From: Desulfuromonadales bacterium
Lineage (GTDB): Bacteria > Desulfobacterota > Desulfuromonadia > Desulfuromonadales > BM103
Assembly (NCBI GenBank): GCA_029859485.1
Contig: JAOUDB010000062.1
Location: forward strand, 1-9,691
Length of the DNA stretch: 9,691 bases
Direction: 5' to 3'
Position numbers and translations under genes: made by a program. This document shows, piece by piece, positions 1 through 5,501 of this stretch. How positions within the stretch are numbered: the stretch's first letter is position 1; every line of letters starts with the position of its first letter. The notes beneath the pieces were generated by a model. The model was given only the letters and a program-made list of their open reading frames with translations. It was not told where the DNA came from and ran no database searches.

Positions 1-751
1 CCGCCGGTGATTCGGTTAGAGCGTCGGTCAGCCAGGTATGAAATGGCACCAGTGGCGACTTGACGATGAAGGCCGCCATGAAGCCGGCGAAGAGCCAACC
101 TTCCTGAGCAGCGGTCAGTTGGGTCTGTAAGAGATCGCCGATGACAAAACTGTAAACGCCACTCTGTGCACCGTGGATCTGATAGAGCGCGATGATGGCG
201 ATCAACATGAAGAAGCTGCCGACCAGGGTGTAGAGGAAAAACTTGAGTGCGGCCTGACGGCGGTTGGCTCCACCCCAGACACTGATCAGGAAGAACATCG
301 GGATCAGCGCTACTTCCCAGAAGAGATAGAAAAGAACCAGGTCGTAGGCGAGGAAGATGCCCATCAAGCCCGCCTCCAGCAAGAGCAGCAAAGCAAAGAA
401 ACTGGAGACGTGACGTTCAACACGCCAGGCGAGCAGAACCGCAGAGACCTGCATGAAAGAGGTCAGCAGCACCATCAGCAGGGCAATGCCGTCCAAGGCC
501 AGGACATAGCGGGCGCCGTAACGCTCGATCCAGCTGACATCCTCGTAAAGCAGCCAGCGACCTTCACCCTGTCCATGGCAGATAAAGAGGTAGAGGGCCA
601 CGCCGAAGACCGCCAGCGAAGTCGCCAGCGACAAGGCCCGGCAATCGGCAGGACGTTTTCTGTGCATCAGGCAGAGCAGTGCGCCGGCCAGAGGCAACAC
701 AACCAGCAGGCTCAGCCAGGGAAATTGTGGAAGGCTCGTCAGCTCTGTCAT
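1..751 (-). CDS. nuoM: NADH-quinone oxidoreductase subunit M, antiporter-like proton channel (3' part outside window)
   Basis: NuoM is one of the three Mrp-antiporter-like membrane subunits that pump protons in complex I. The frame runs from ATG at 751 to the left edge without a stop, giving 250 residues (MTELTSLPQF... to ...ALTESPA), about half the usual length of roughly 500. Family hallmarks are present: FYLFWEVALIPMFFLI holds the conserved transmembrane-helix-5 Glu (E146, matching E. coli E144), and VKSPLVPFHTWL holds the helix-7 Lys (K231, matching E. coli K234). Several hydrophobic helices are visible, as expected for a protein that usually has 14. The start is set by the 1-base TGATG overlap with the nuoL stop and by a strong Shine-Dalgarno, GGGGGAGG on the minus strand (758-765), 6 bases upstream. 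Translational coupling to nuoL is likely. Truncation is due only to the window edge. Confidence 0.97.
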   Translation of the reverse strand, partial: MTELTSLPQFPWLSLLVVLPLAGALLCLMHRKRPADCRALSLATSLAVFGVALYLFICHGQGEGRWLLYEDVSWIERYGARYVLALDGIALLMVLLTSFMQVSAVLLAWRVERHVSSFFALLLLLEAGLMGIFLAYDLVLFYLFWEVALIPMFFLISVWGGANRRQAALKFFLYTLVGSFFMLIAIIALYQIHGAQSGVYSFVIGDLLQTQLTAAQEGWLFAGFMAAFIVKSPLVPFHTWLTDALTESPA

Positions 752-2631
752 CAGTGGCCTCCCCCGCTAACCAGCTTCAGCAGGAACCAACCGAGCAGGA
801 CGAGAAAACCCCAGGCAAAAGCAGAGAGGTAGGTTGTCAATCTGCCGGTGGTCATCTGAACGATCAGTGAACTCCAGCCCGTGGCCATCTTTGCCAGGCC
901 GTTAAGGGTGCCGTCGAAGAGGGTACGATCACAGCCTGAAGAACAGAAGCGGCCCATGGCTGCAAAGGGGCGGACAAAAAGCCGATCGACGATTGTGTCG
1001 GCATACCAGCCATTGAGGAGGAAGCGACTCAGCGCGTTCGCCTGCGGGGCCCGATAGATTCGATAACGCCAATGGGCCGCGAACCAGCCAACCGCGGCGA
1101 TCGCAACGGCGAGCAGGATCAGCATCCATTCCACCTCGTGACTGGCGATTACTCTACGACCTGCCAGGTTGTCGTACCAGTGATGCAGTGTTTCGCTGCC
1201 ACCGACAAAGGCAGGCAGGTTGAGCAAGCCACCGAGTAGTCCAATGAAAGCCAGCGGCCAGAGCGGCCAACGCATCAGCAGCGGCAATGCATGGGGATGG
1301 CCCACGCCGCGATACTCTCCGGCAAAGACCAGGTAAACCAGGCGGAACGTATAAAAGGCTGTCAACAGCGCTGTGATAACCCCGATCAACCAGAAGACAC
1401 GGTAGAAGGGGTCCGGATGGGTAAAGAGGGCCAGCAGGATGCCGTCCTTGGAGAAGAAACCGCCGGTTAAGGGTAAGCCAGCCAGGCAGACGGCCCCGGC
1501 CAGGAAGACCCAGAAGAGTTCGACGGGTCCGCGACGGGTCAAACCACCCATTTTGAAGATGTCATTTTCTTCACCGGCGAGATGGATCACGCAACCGGCG
1601 GCCATAAAGAGTACGGCCTTGAAGAATGCATGGGTCAGAAGATGGAACATGGCTCCGGCCACGCTGCCGGCGCCGACCGCCATGAACATGTAGCCGACCT
1701 GGCTCATGGTCGAATAAGCCAACACCCGCTTGATCTCACGCTGGGCCAGGGCGCAGGTCGCGGCGTAAATTGCGGTCAAGGCACCAATGGCGGTGATCGC
1801 TGTCATGGCTACGGGCGAGAGGGAGACTAACGGAAAGAGTCGGCAAAGCAGGTAAACACCAGCAGTGACCATGGTCGCGGCATGAATCAGCGCTGAAACC
1901 GGAGTTGGACCGGCCATAGCGTCAGCCAGCCAAGTCATCAGAGGCAGTTGGGCCGATTTGCCGCAGGCACCGAGCAAGAGCAGCAGGCTCACAGCGATGA
2001 CAACACTTGGTGAAATCGAGGTCGCCTGGGCATTGATTTCGCTAATCGACAGAGTACCGGTAATAGCGAAGAGCCAGAGCAGGGCGATCGCCAGGAAGAC
2101 ATCGCCGACGCGGGTGACCAGGAAAGCCTTGACACCGGCTTTGGCGTTTTCCAGCTTGCGATACCAGAAACCTATCAGGCCGTACGAACATAGCCCCACG
2201 CCTTCCCAGCCGAGGAAGAGCACCAGCAGGTTGTCCGCGAGAATAATCGCCAGCATGGCGAAGACGAAGAGATTGAGCAGGCTGAAGAAGCGCGCGTAAT
2301 CCTCCTCTTCGTGCATGTAGCCGACCGCATAGAGGTGGATCAGAGAGGCAACGCCGGTCACCATCAAGGTCATCGGTGCCGCGAGGCGATCGAAGTTGAG
2401 GGCGAAGCTGATATCGACGCTGCCGCTGTTAAGCCAGGTAAAGAGAACCGCGCGGGTCCCTTCTCCTTCAGCGTAACCCCAGAAGAGCAAGGTCAGCACA
2501 AAGGCCCCGGCGACTCCAGTGACCGCCAGAACCTCGGCAAAGAGGCGCGGCAGGCGCATGCCGAAGACCATGTTGATAACCGCACAGCAGAGCGGTAACA
2601 GAGGTATGAGGAAGAGCAGGCTCTCGTTCAT
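751..2631 (-). CDS. nuoL: NADH-quinone oxidoreductase subunit L, distal proton-pumping subunit
   Basis: NuoL is the distal antiporter-like proton channel of complex I and carries the long C-terminal lateral helix. The product is 626 residues, close to the E. coli length (613). Charged residues known to be essential are seen: E143 in LFLGWEGVGLCSY, D177 in TRVGD, K225 in GKSAQLPLMTWL, H250 in AGPTPVSALIHAATM, H330 and H334 with K338 in MFHLLTHAFFKA, and K395 in GGFFSKDGIL. I chose ATG 2631 (MNESLLFLIPLLPL) because it overlaps the nuoK stop in an ATGA arrangement and begins at the usual NuoL N terminus. The same frame happens to stay open another 119 codons across nuoK, to 2988, but that stretch is not NuoL-like. 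A weak Shine-Dalgarno, GGGA (2639-2642), lies 7 bases upstream. The TGA stop overlaps the nuoM start by one base. No key residue appears to be missing. Confidence 0.98.
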   Translation of the reverse strand: MNESLLFLIPLLPLCCAVINMVFGMRLPRLFAEVLAVTGVAGAFVLTLLFWGYAEGEGTRAVLFTWLNSGSVDISFALNFDRLAAPMTLMVTGVASLIHLYAVGYMHEEEDYARFFSLLNLFVFAMLAIILADNLLVLFLGWEGVGLCSYGLIGFWYRKLENAKAGVKAFLVTRVGDVFLAIALLWLFAITGTLSISEINAQATSISPSVVIAVSLLLLLGACGKSAQLPLMTWLADAMAGPTPVSALIHAATMVTAGVYLLCRLFPLVSLSPVAMTAITAIGALTAIYAATCALAQREIKRVLAYSTMSQVGYMFMAVGAGSVAGAMFHLLTHAFFKAVLFMAAGCVIHLAGEENDIFKMGGLTRRGPVELFWVFLAGAVCLAGLPLTGGFFSKDGILLALFTHPDPFYRVFWLIGVITALLTAFYTFRLVYLVFAGEYRGVGHPHALPLLMRWPLWPLAFIGLLGGLLNLPAFVGGSETLHHWYDNLAGRRVIASHEVEWMLILLAVAIAAVGWFAAHWRYRIYRAPQANALSRFLLNGWYADTIVDRLFVRPFAAMGRFCSSGCDRTLFDGTLNGLAKMATGWSSLIVQMTTGRLTTYLSAFAWGFLVLLGWFLLKLVSGGGH

Positions 2632-2933
2632 CCACGCATCCCGTTGAAAACATCGGCGACCAAACTGCGCTTGCGCCGCCACAGATAAACCACCATGGCC
2701 AGGGCCACTGCAACCTCTGCAGCGGTAATCGCCATGAGTATGATTACGAAAACCTGGCCATCGGCTTGCTGCCAGTAGGCCGAGGCCGCAACAAACACCA
2801 GTGAAGCGGCGTTGAGCATGATCTCCACGCCAACCAGAATCATGATGACCTGGCGTCTCAGCAAGACACAGGTCAAACCGAGCACAAAAAGCGCTGCAGC
2901 AAAAGCCAGAGCATGTCCAAAGGGAATCATCAT
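2628..2933 (-). CDS. nuoK: NADH-quinone oxidoreductase subunit K
   Basis: NuoK is a small subunit with three transmembrane helices in the membrane arm of complex I, between NuoJ and the antiporter-like subunits; homologous to MnhC/MrpC. From the first of two adjacent ATGs the product is 101 residues. The two buried glutamates of the proton path are visible: E37 in LVGVEIMLNAASL and E73 in ITAAEVAVALAM (E36 and E72 in E. coli). The C terminus NGMRG closely matches the E. coli ending. The gene starts inside the nuoJ stop (ATGA) and ends inside the nuoL start (ATGA), so it is tightly coupled both ways. A Shine-Dalgarno GGGGA (2940-2944) precedes it. Starting at the second ATG (first base 2930) would give 100 residues beginning MIPFGH, the E. 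coli length and numbering, and may be the true start. Confidence 0.97.
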   Translation of the reverse strand: MMIPFGHALAFAAALFVLGLTCVLLRRQVIMILVGVEIMLNAASLVFVAASAYWQQADGQVFVIILMAITAAEVAVALAMVVYLWRRKRSLVADVFNGMRG

Positions 2934-3436
2934 TGTTCATCCCCTTTCGGTAATGGCTTGCCGAGCATGTAGGCTCCAATCGTAGCAAAGAGCAGCTGGA
3001 AGGAGATCACCTCCACCGCCAGGGCGTAGCGGCCGAAGAGTGCTTCGCCGACGGCCTGCGGCGCCAGGTAGAACGCGCCAATGTCCTTGCTCGCCGCCGG
3101 GTCTTGGAAAATCAGCATCAGGGTGCAGATCATCAGGCTGGAGGAGAGCAGCACCAGAGGCGCCCAGCGTTGCCAGCCCGGTCCTTCCGGGGTTTCTTGA
3201 GGTGCCAGGCCGAGCATCATAATAATAAAAAGGAAGAGCACCATGATTGCACCGGCATAGACAATCACCTCAAAGGCTGCCACCAAAGGGGCGCCGAGCA
3301 GGTAAAAGATGATCGCCAGGGCGAAGAAGCTCACCACCAGGTAGATCACGGCGTGTACAGGATTGCGGCGCGTGATGCAGAGCAGGGTTGCTGCGAGCAT
3401 GATGAAGCCGAGTATGTAGAATAAAAGGGCGGACAT
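2930..3436 (-). CDS. nuoJ: NADH-quinone oxidoreductase subunit J
   Basis: NuoJ is a membrane-arm subunit of complex I, normally with five transmembrane helices. Its third helix changes shape during turnover and links the quinone site to proton movement. The product is 168 residues (E. coli 184). The family's most conserved stretch is clear at residues 45-75, with GAPLVAAFEVIVYAGAIMVL containing E56 and Y60. A loop rich in Pro and Glu (80-87) and two further hydrophobic helices follow, ending LGKPLPKGDEQ. The start ATG follows the inserted GxxExxY cassette. No good Shine-Dalgarno is visible: the nearest candidate is GTGGTG (3444-3449, minus strand), which is itself the end of the cassette's terminal repeat. 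The TGA stop overlaps the nuoK start by four bases. The protein itself looks intact, so the upstream insertion has not broken the reading frame. Confidence 0.97.
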   Translation of the reverse strand: MSALLFYILGFIMLAATLLCITRRNPVHAVIYLVVSFFALAIIFYLLGAPLVAAFEVIVYAGAIMVLFLFIIMMLGLAPQETPEGPGWQRWAPLVLLSSSLMICTLMLIFQDPAASKDIGAFYLAPQAVGEALFGRYALAVEVISFQLLFATIGAYMLGKPLPKGDEQ

Positions 3437-3445
3437 ATTATTTCA

Positions 3446-3484
3446 CCACGAAGACCTCGAAGGACACGAAGAAAACCTCAAAGG
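3446..3484. repeat. Left array of 9-base CACGAAG-type repeats
   Basis: Successive 9-base units on the plus strand are CCACGAAGA (3446-3454), CCTCGAAGG (3455-3463) and ACACGAAGA (3464-3472). After a 3-base slip there is a decayed unit, CCTCAAAGG (3476-3484). The stop codon of the GxxExxY gene (3478-3480) lies in the decayed unit. The array is inverted relative to the one at 3848-3875. Its outer end provides the only purine-rich sequence close upstream of the nuoJ start. Confidence 0.85.
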
Positions 3485-3849
3485 ACAAAACGTTTCAAAC
3501 CATCCTTAAGGACTTTAGAGTTAAAGTTGATCAGCAAACCCAAATTAATTCCTGAGAGTTTCATGTACGTCAGCAATTGTGCTTCGTGAACTCCCAACAT
3601 TTTTTCAACGCTTTTCAATCCAACTATCAATTTGTCTTCAATCAGCAAGTCAACTCGATAGCCACAATCTATATTGATACCCTTGCACAAAACCGGAAGA
3701 GCCTTTTGTACCTTAAAAGAAATTTTTACGTCGGTCAGTTCATGTGCCAGACACTTCTCATAGGTTGACTCCAACAAACCCGGGCCAAGGTTGCGATGAA
3801 CTTCGAGTGCGCAACCAATTACTTTGTGCGATAGCGGATCAAAATTCAC
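3478..3849 (-). CDS. GxxExxY family protein, predicted PD-(D/E)XK nuclease fold, likely catalytic-site mutant
   Basis: The 123-residue product belongs to the GxxExxY family (PDDEXK_3 type), whose members are predicted nuclease-fold proteins of unproven function. The naming motif is at residues 24-30 (GLLESTY). Further family features are VHRNLGPG before it, the core strand region YRVDLLIEDKLIVGLKSVEK (64-83), HEAQLLTYMKLSG (88-100) and a GLLINFN...LKDGLKR ending. Length is normal for the family. The core should read D-x9-E-x-K; D67 and K79 are present, but the central Glu is Gly (G77, codon GGA at 3619-3621), so catalysis is doubtful. The start is GTG at 3849, in the last repeat unit, with GAAGGG (3856-3861) 6 bases upstream as Shine-Dalgarno; there is no better in-frame start. 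GC is about 41% (hand count, 3481-3840) against about 60% in sampled nuo lines, consistent with transfer. It has no known role in complex I and is probably a passenger read from the nuo transcript. Confidence 0.85.
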   Translation of the reverse strand: MNFDPLSHKVIGCALEVHRNLGPGLLESTYEKCLAHELTDVKISFKVQKALPVLCKGINIDCGYRVDLLIEDKLIVGLKSVEKMLGVHEAQLLTYMKLSGINLGLLINFNSKVLKDGLKRFVL

Positions 3850-3875
3850 TTCGTACCCTTCGTGTTCTTCGTGGT
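3848..3875. repeat. Right array of 9-base CACGAAG-type repeats
   Basis: On the minus strand the units are CCACGAAGA (3866-3874), ACACGAAGG (3857-3865) and GTACGAAGT (3848-3856). This is the inverted counterpart of the array at 3446-3484. It begins only three bases after the nuoI stop codon and runs into the GTG start of the GxxExxY gene, supplying that gene's ribosome binding site. Confidence 0.85.
3856..3861 (-). promoter_or_regulatory. Repeat-derived ribosome binding site of the GxxExxY gene
   Basis: GAAGGG on the minus strand lies 6 bases before the GTG start at 3849. It falls at the boundary of two 9-base repeat units, so the repeat doubles as the translation signal. It supports GTG 3849 as the start. 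Confidence 0.6.
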
Positions 3876-3877
3876 TA

Positions 3878-4408
3878 TCAAGGCACTAAAGCTTTCGGAT
3901 CCACGGGACCGTATTCATCTTCGTTGCCGCCGCGTTCATTGGCCACGCCGATTCCCGCATGTTCGTAATAGTTGTATTCCGTATCCTTGCCGCAACCGTC
4001 GATCAGCAAATCTTCTTTTTCCTGCACCAGCTTGAGCAGGTCGCGATTGCAAATCTCGTAATCCGGGGTGGCCTGGATCGCCATGGTTGGACAGGCTTCA
4101 GCACAGAGGCCACAGAAGATGCAGCGGGCAAAATTGATCCGGAACCAGCTCGCGTAACGGCGGCCGTCACCATCTTCAGCGGCCTGCATCGAAATACAGT
4201 CGACCGGACAGGCAGCACTGCAGAGCTGGCAAGCAACACAGCGCTCCGTGCCGTCAGGATTGCGGGTCAACACGAGACGCGCCCGATAGCGTGGCGGCGG
4301 CGTGCGCTTCTCTTCCGGATACTGGATCGTCACCGGCTTCTTAAAGAGATAACCTAGGGTGATCCAGAATGGCTGCAGGGTGCCTTTTATGTCGCGCCAA
4401 ATATTCAT
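3878..4408 (-). CDS. nuoI: NADH-quinone oxidoreductase subunit I, two-[4Fe-4S] ferredoxin-like subunit
   Basis: NuoI passes electrons through clusters N6a and N6b to the terminal cluster and quinone site, bound at the membrane-facing side of the hydrophilic arm. The product is 176 residues (E. coli 180). Both ferredoxin motifs are complete: CVACQLCSAACP with C57, C60, C63 and C67, and CIFCGLCAEACP with C96, C99, C102 and C106. The N-terminal amphipathic membrane-association segment (WRDIKGTLQPFWITLGYLF) and the ending GPVDPKALVP, like the E. coli PIDVKSLLP end, show that both ends are intact. An acidic linker rich in Gly and Glu at about 155-166 is somewhat unusual. The ATG at 4408 is preceded by CCCGAAATTATT and no recognisable Shine-Dalgarno. 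Upstream is a 97-base spacer with degenerate 7-base repeats; downstream, the GxxExxY cassette starts three bases after the stop. Confidence 0.97.
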   Translation of the reverse strand: MNIWRDIKGTLQPFWITLGYLFKKPVTIQYPEEKRTPPPRYRARLVLTRNPDGTERCVACQLCSAACPVDCISMQAAEDGDGRRYASWFRINFARCIFCGLCAEACPTMAIQATPDYEICNRDLLKLVQEKEDLLIDGCGKDTEYNYYEHAGIGVANERGGNEDEYGPVDPKALVP

Positions 4409-4417
4409 AATAATTTC

Positions 4418-4494
4418 GGGTACAGGGTCACAGGTTCAGGGAACAGGTTTCATGGTGAAAGGCTTAACCTTCAACCCTTTTCCCTTAACCCTTC
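4418..4494. repeat. Degenerate 7-base tandem repeat array in the nuoH-nuoI spacer
   Basis: The 97-base gap between the nuoH stop and nuoI start contains about eleven consecutive 7-base units in constant phase. Plus-strand units begin GGGTACA (4418-4424) and GGGTCAC (4425-4431) and continue with RGGNNCA-like units such as GGGAACA (4439-4445). From about 4467 they switch to C-rich units such as ACCCTTT (4474-4480) and TCCCTTA (4481-4487). Because of the switch the halves are partly complementary: GGGAA (4439-4443) can pair with TTCCC (4480-4484), GGTT (4446-4449) with AACC (4473-4476), and AAGG (4459-4462) with CCTT (4468-4471). Such a fold in the mRNA would sit just upstream of nuoI, which lacks a clear ribosome binding site. 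No gene is visible here. Confidence 0.75.
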
Positions 4495-4505
4495 TCCACA
4501 TTTAG

Positions 4506-5501
4506 CTATCCATTCATCGCCAACCGGACAGCTCCGGTAATAACGACATTCAGCAGGGCCAGTGGAATCAACACCTTCCAACCGAAGCGCAGCAGCTGAT
4601 CGTAGCGCGGGCGTGGCATGCTGCCGCGTGCCCAGATAAAAAGGAAGGCCACAAATAGTACCTTACCGACAAACCAGACCACCGGCGGCAGGAACGGCCC
4701 GTGCCAGCCACCGAGAAAGAACACCGTGGTCATGGCGCCGATGACGATCAGGTTGATATATTCGCCGACAAAGAAGAGCCCGAAGCGCATACCTGAGTAC
4801 TCGGTATGGAAACCCGCGACGATCTCGTTTTCCGCCTCCGGCATATCGAAGGGGGTCCTTTTCGATTCGGCGGTAATGCTGATCATAAAGATGATGAAGG
4901 CCAGCGGATGCTGCAACATGTTGGGCCAGGTGGACTGTGCCATAACGATCTCGGTCAGGGAGAAGGACTTGGCACTCATCACGACCGGCACCAGAGCCAA
5001 GCCAAGTGAGAGCTCGTAAGAGAGCATTTGCGCCAGGCCACGCATGGCACCGAGCAATGAATATTTTGAGTTTGAGGCCCAGCCACCCAGCACGACACCA
5101 TAAACAGCCAGAGAGGAGAGCCCGAAGAGGTAGAGCAGGCCGATGTTCAAATCACAGACAACCATCGGGATCTCACGACCGAACAGCGTTAGAGGCGGCG
5201 AAAACGGCACGACTGCAAAGCTGAGCAGAGCGGTCAGGGCGGTCACCCCGGGAGCGAAGAGAAAGAGCCACTTGTCCGCACGGGCGGGGACAAAGTCTTC
5301 CTTGGTGATCAGCTTGATAACGTCGCATAACGGCTGGATCATACCGCCTGGACCGATCCGATTGGGTCCGTAACGCATCTGCATGCGGCCGAGGATCTTG
5401 CGTTCAGCCAGGACCAGGTAGGCCGCCATGGTCAGCACCACGCCGAAGATCAGGCCAAGCTTGACCAGGATGAGAATCAGGCTGATCAGCAGATCATTCA
5501 T
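4506..5501 (-). CDS. nuoH: NADH-quinone oxidoreductase subunit H, quinone-site membrane subunit
   Basis: NuoH joins the hydrophilic and membrane arms of complex I and forms most of the quinone chamber. It normally has eight transmembrane helices. The product is 331 residues (E. coli 325). Signature stretches are AERKILGRMQMRYGPNRIGP (32-51), WASNSKYSLLGAMRGLAQ (141-158) followed by SYELSLGLAL with its conserved Glu (E163), and the cytoplasmic quinone-site loop ESKRTPFDMPEAENEIVAGF (212-231) leading into HTEYSGMRF. The last loop, RGSMPRPRYDQLLRFGWK, is also typical. The start ATG overlaps the nuoG stop (ATGA, 5498-5501) and has a near-ideal Shine-Dalgarno, AAGGAGG (5509-5515), 7 bases upstream. 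The gene ends with TAG and is followed by the repeat-bearing spacer before nuoI. Confidence 0.98.
   Translation of the reverse strand: MNDLLISLILILVKLGLIFGVVLTMAAYLVLAERKILGRMQMRYGPNRIGPGGMIQPLCDVIKLITKEDFVPARADKWLFLFAPGVTALTALLSFAVVPFSPPLTLFGREIPMVVCDLNIGLLYLFGLSSLAVYGVVLGGWASNSKYSLLGAMRGLAQMLSYELSLGLALVPVVMSAKSFSLTEIVMAQSTWPNMLQHPLAFIIFMISITAESKRTPFDMPEAENEIVAGFHTEYSGMRFGLFFVGEYINLIVIGAMTTVFFLGGWHGPFLPPVVWFVGKVLFVAFLFIWARGSMPRPRYDQLLRFGWKVLIPLALLNVVITGAVRLAMNG

Larger units (their letters stand above)
3445..3875 (-). mobile_element. Putative GxxExxY cassette bounded by inverted 9-base repeat arrays
   Basis: This 431-base block separates nuoI from nuoJ and has the form of a compact insertion. 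Its outer ends are a perfect 10-base inverted repeat, ACCACGAAGA at 3445-3454 and TCTTCGTGGT at 3866-3875. Inward from each end the CACGAAG-type motif repeats with a 9-base period, so the two ends stay similar in inverted orientation over about 28 bases (roughly 23 matches by eye). Inside lies one gene with lower GC than its neighbours. No transposase or recombinase is encoded and I found no convincing target-site duplication. It could be a passively mobilised unit, or a gene recruited together with repeat-laden flanks. The mobile interpretation is inference; the repeats and composition are seen directly. Confidence 0.5.

Noticed and set aside
173..832. Long plus-strand open frame of 219 codons.
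   Set aside because: It is antisense to nuoM and the end of nuoL, rich in Gln, Glu and Arg as expected from the complement of hydrophobic codons, and has no recognisable domain.
2632..2988. The nuoL frame stays open 119 codons upstream to 2988, giving an apparent 745-residue protein.
   Set aside because: The extension overlaps all of nuoK and part of nuoJ in another frame, is Cys/Arg/His-rich with no NuoL-like helices, and NuoL begins normally at the ATG overlapping the nuoK stop.
3437..3444. Possible target-site duplication around the cassette, TTAT near both ends.
   Set aside because: The copies are not at matching distances from the inverted repeat ends and four A/T-rich bases are too weak to be evidence.
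4434..4455. Short ATG-initiated reading frame (ATG, four more codons including Pro-Val-Pro, then TGA) in the nuoH-nuoI spacer.
   Set aside because: It is only five codons, has no ribosome binding site and arises within the heptamer repeats; nothing supports a leader peptide.
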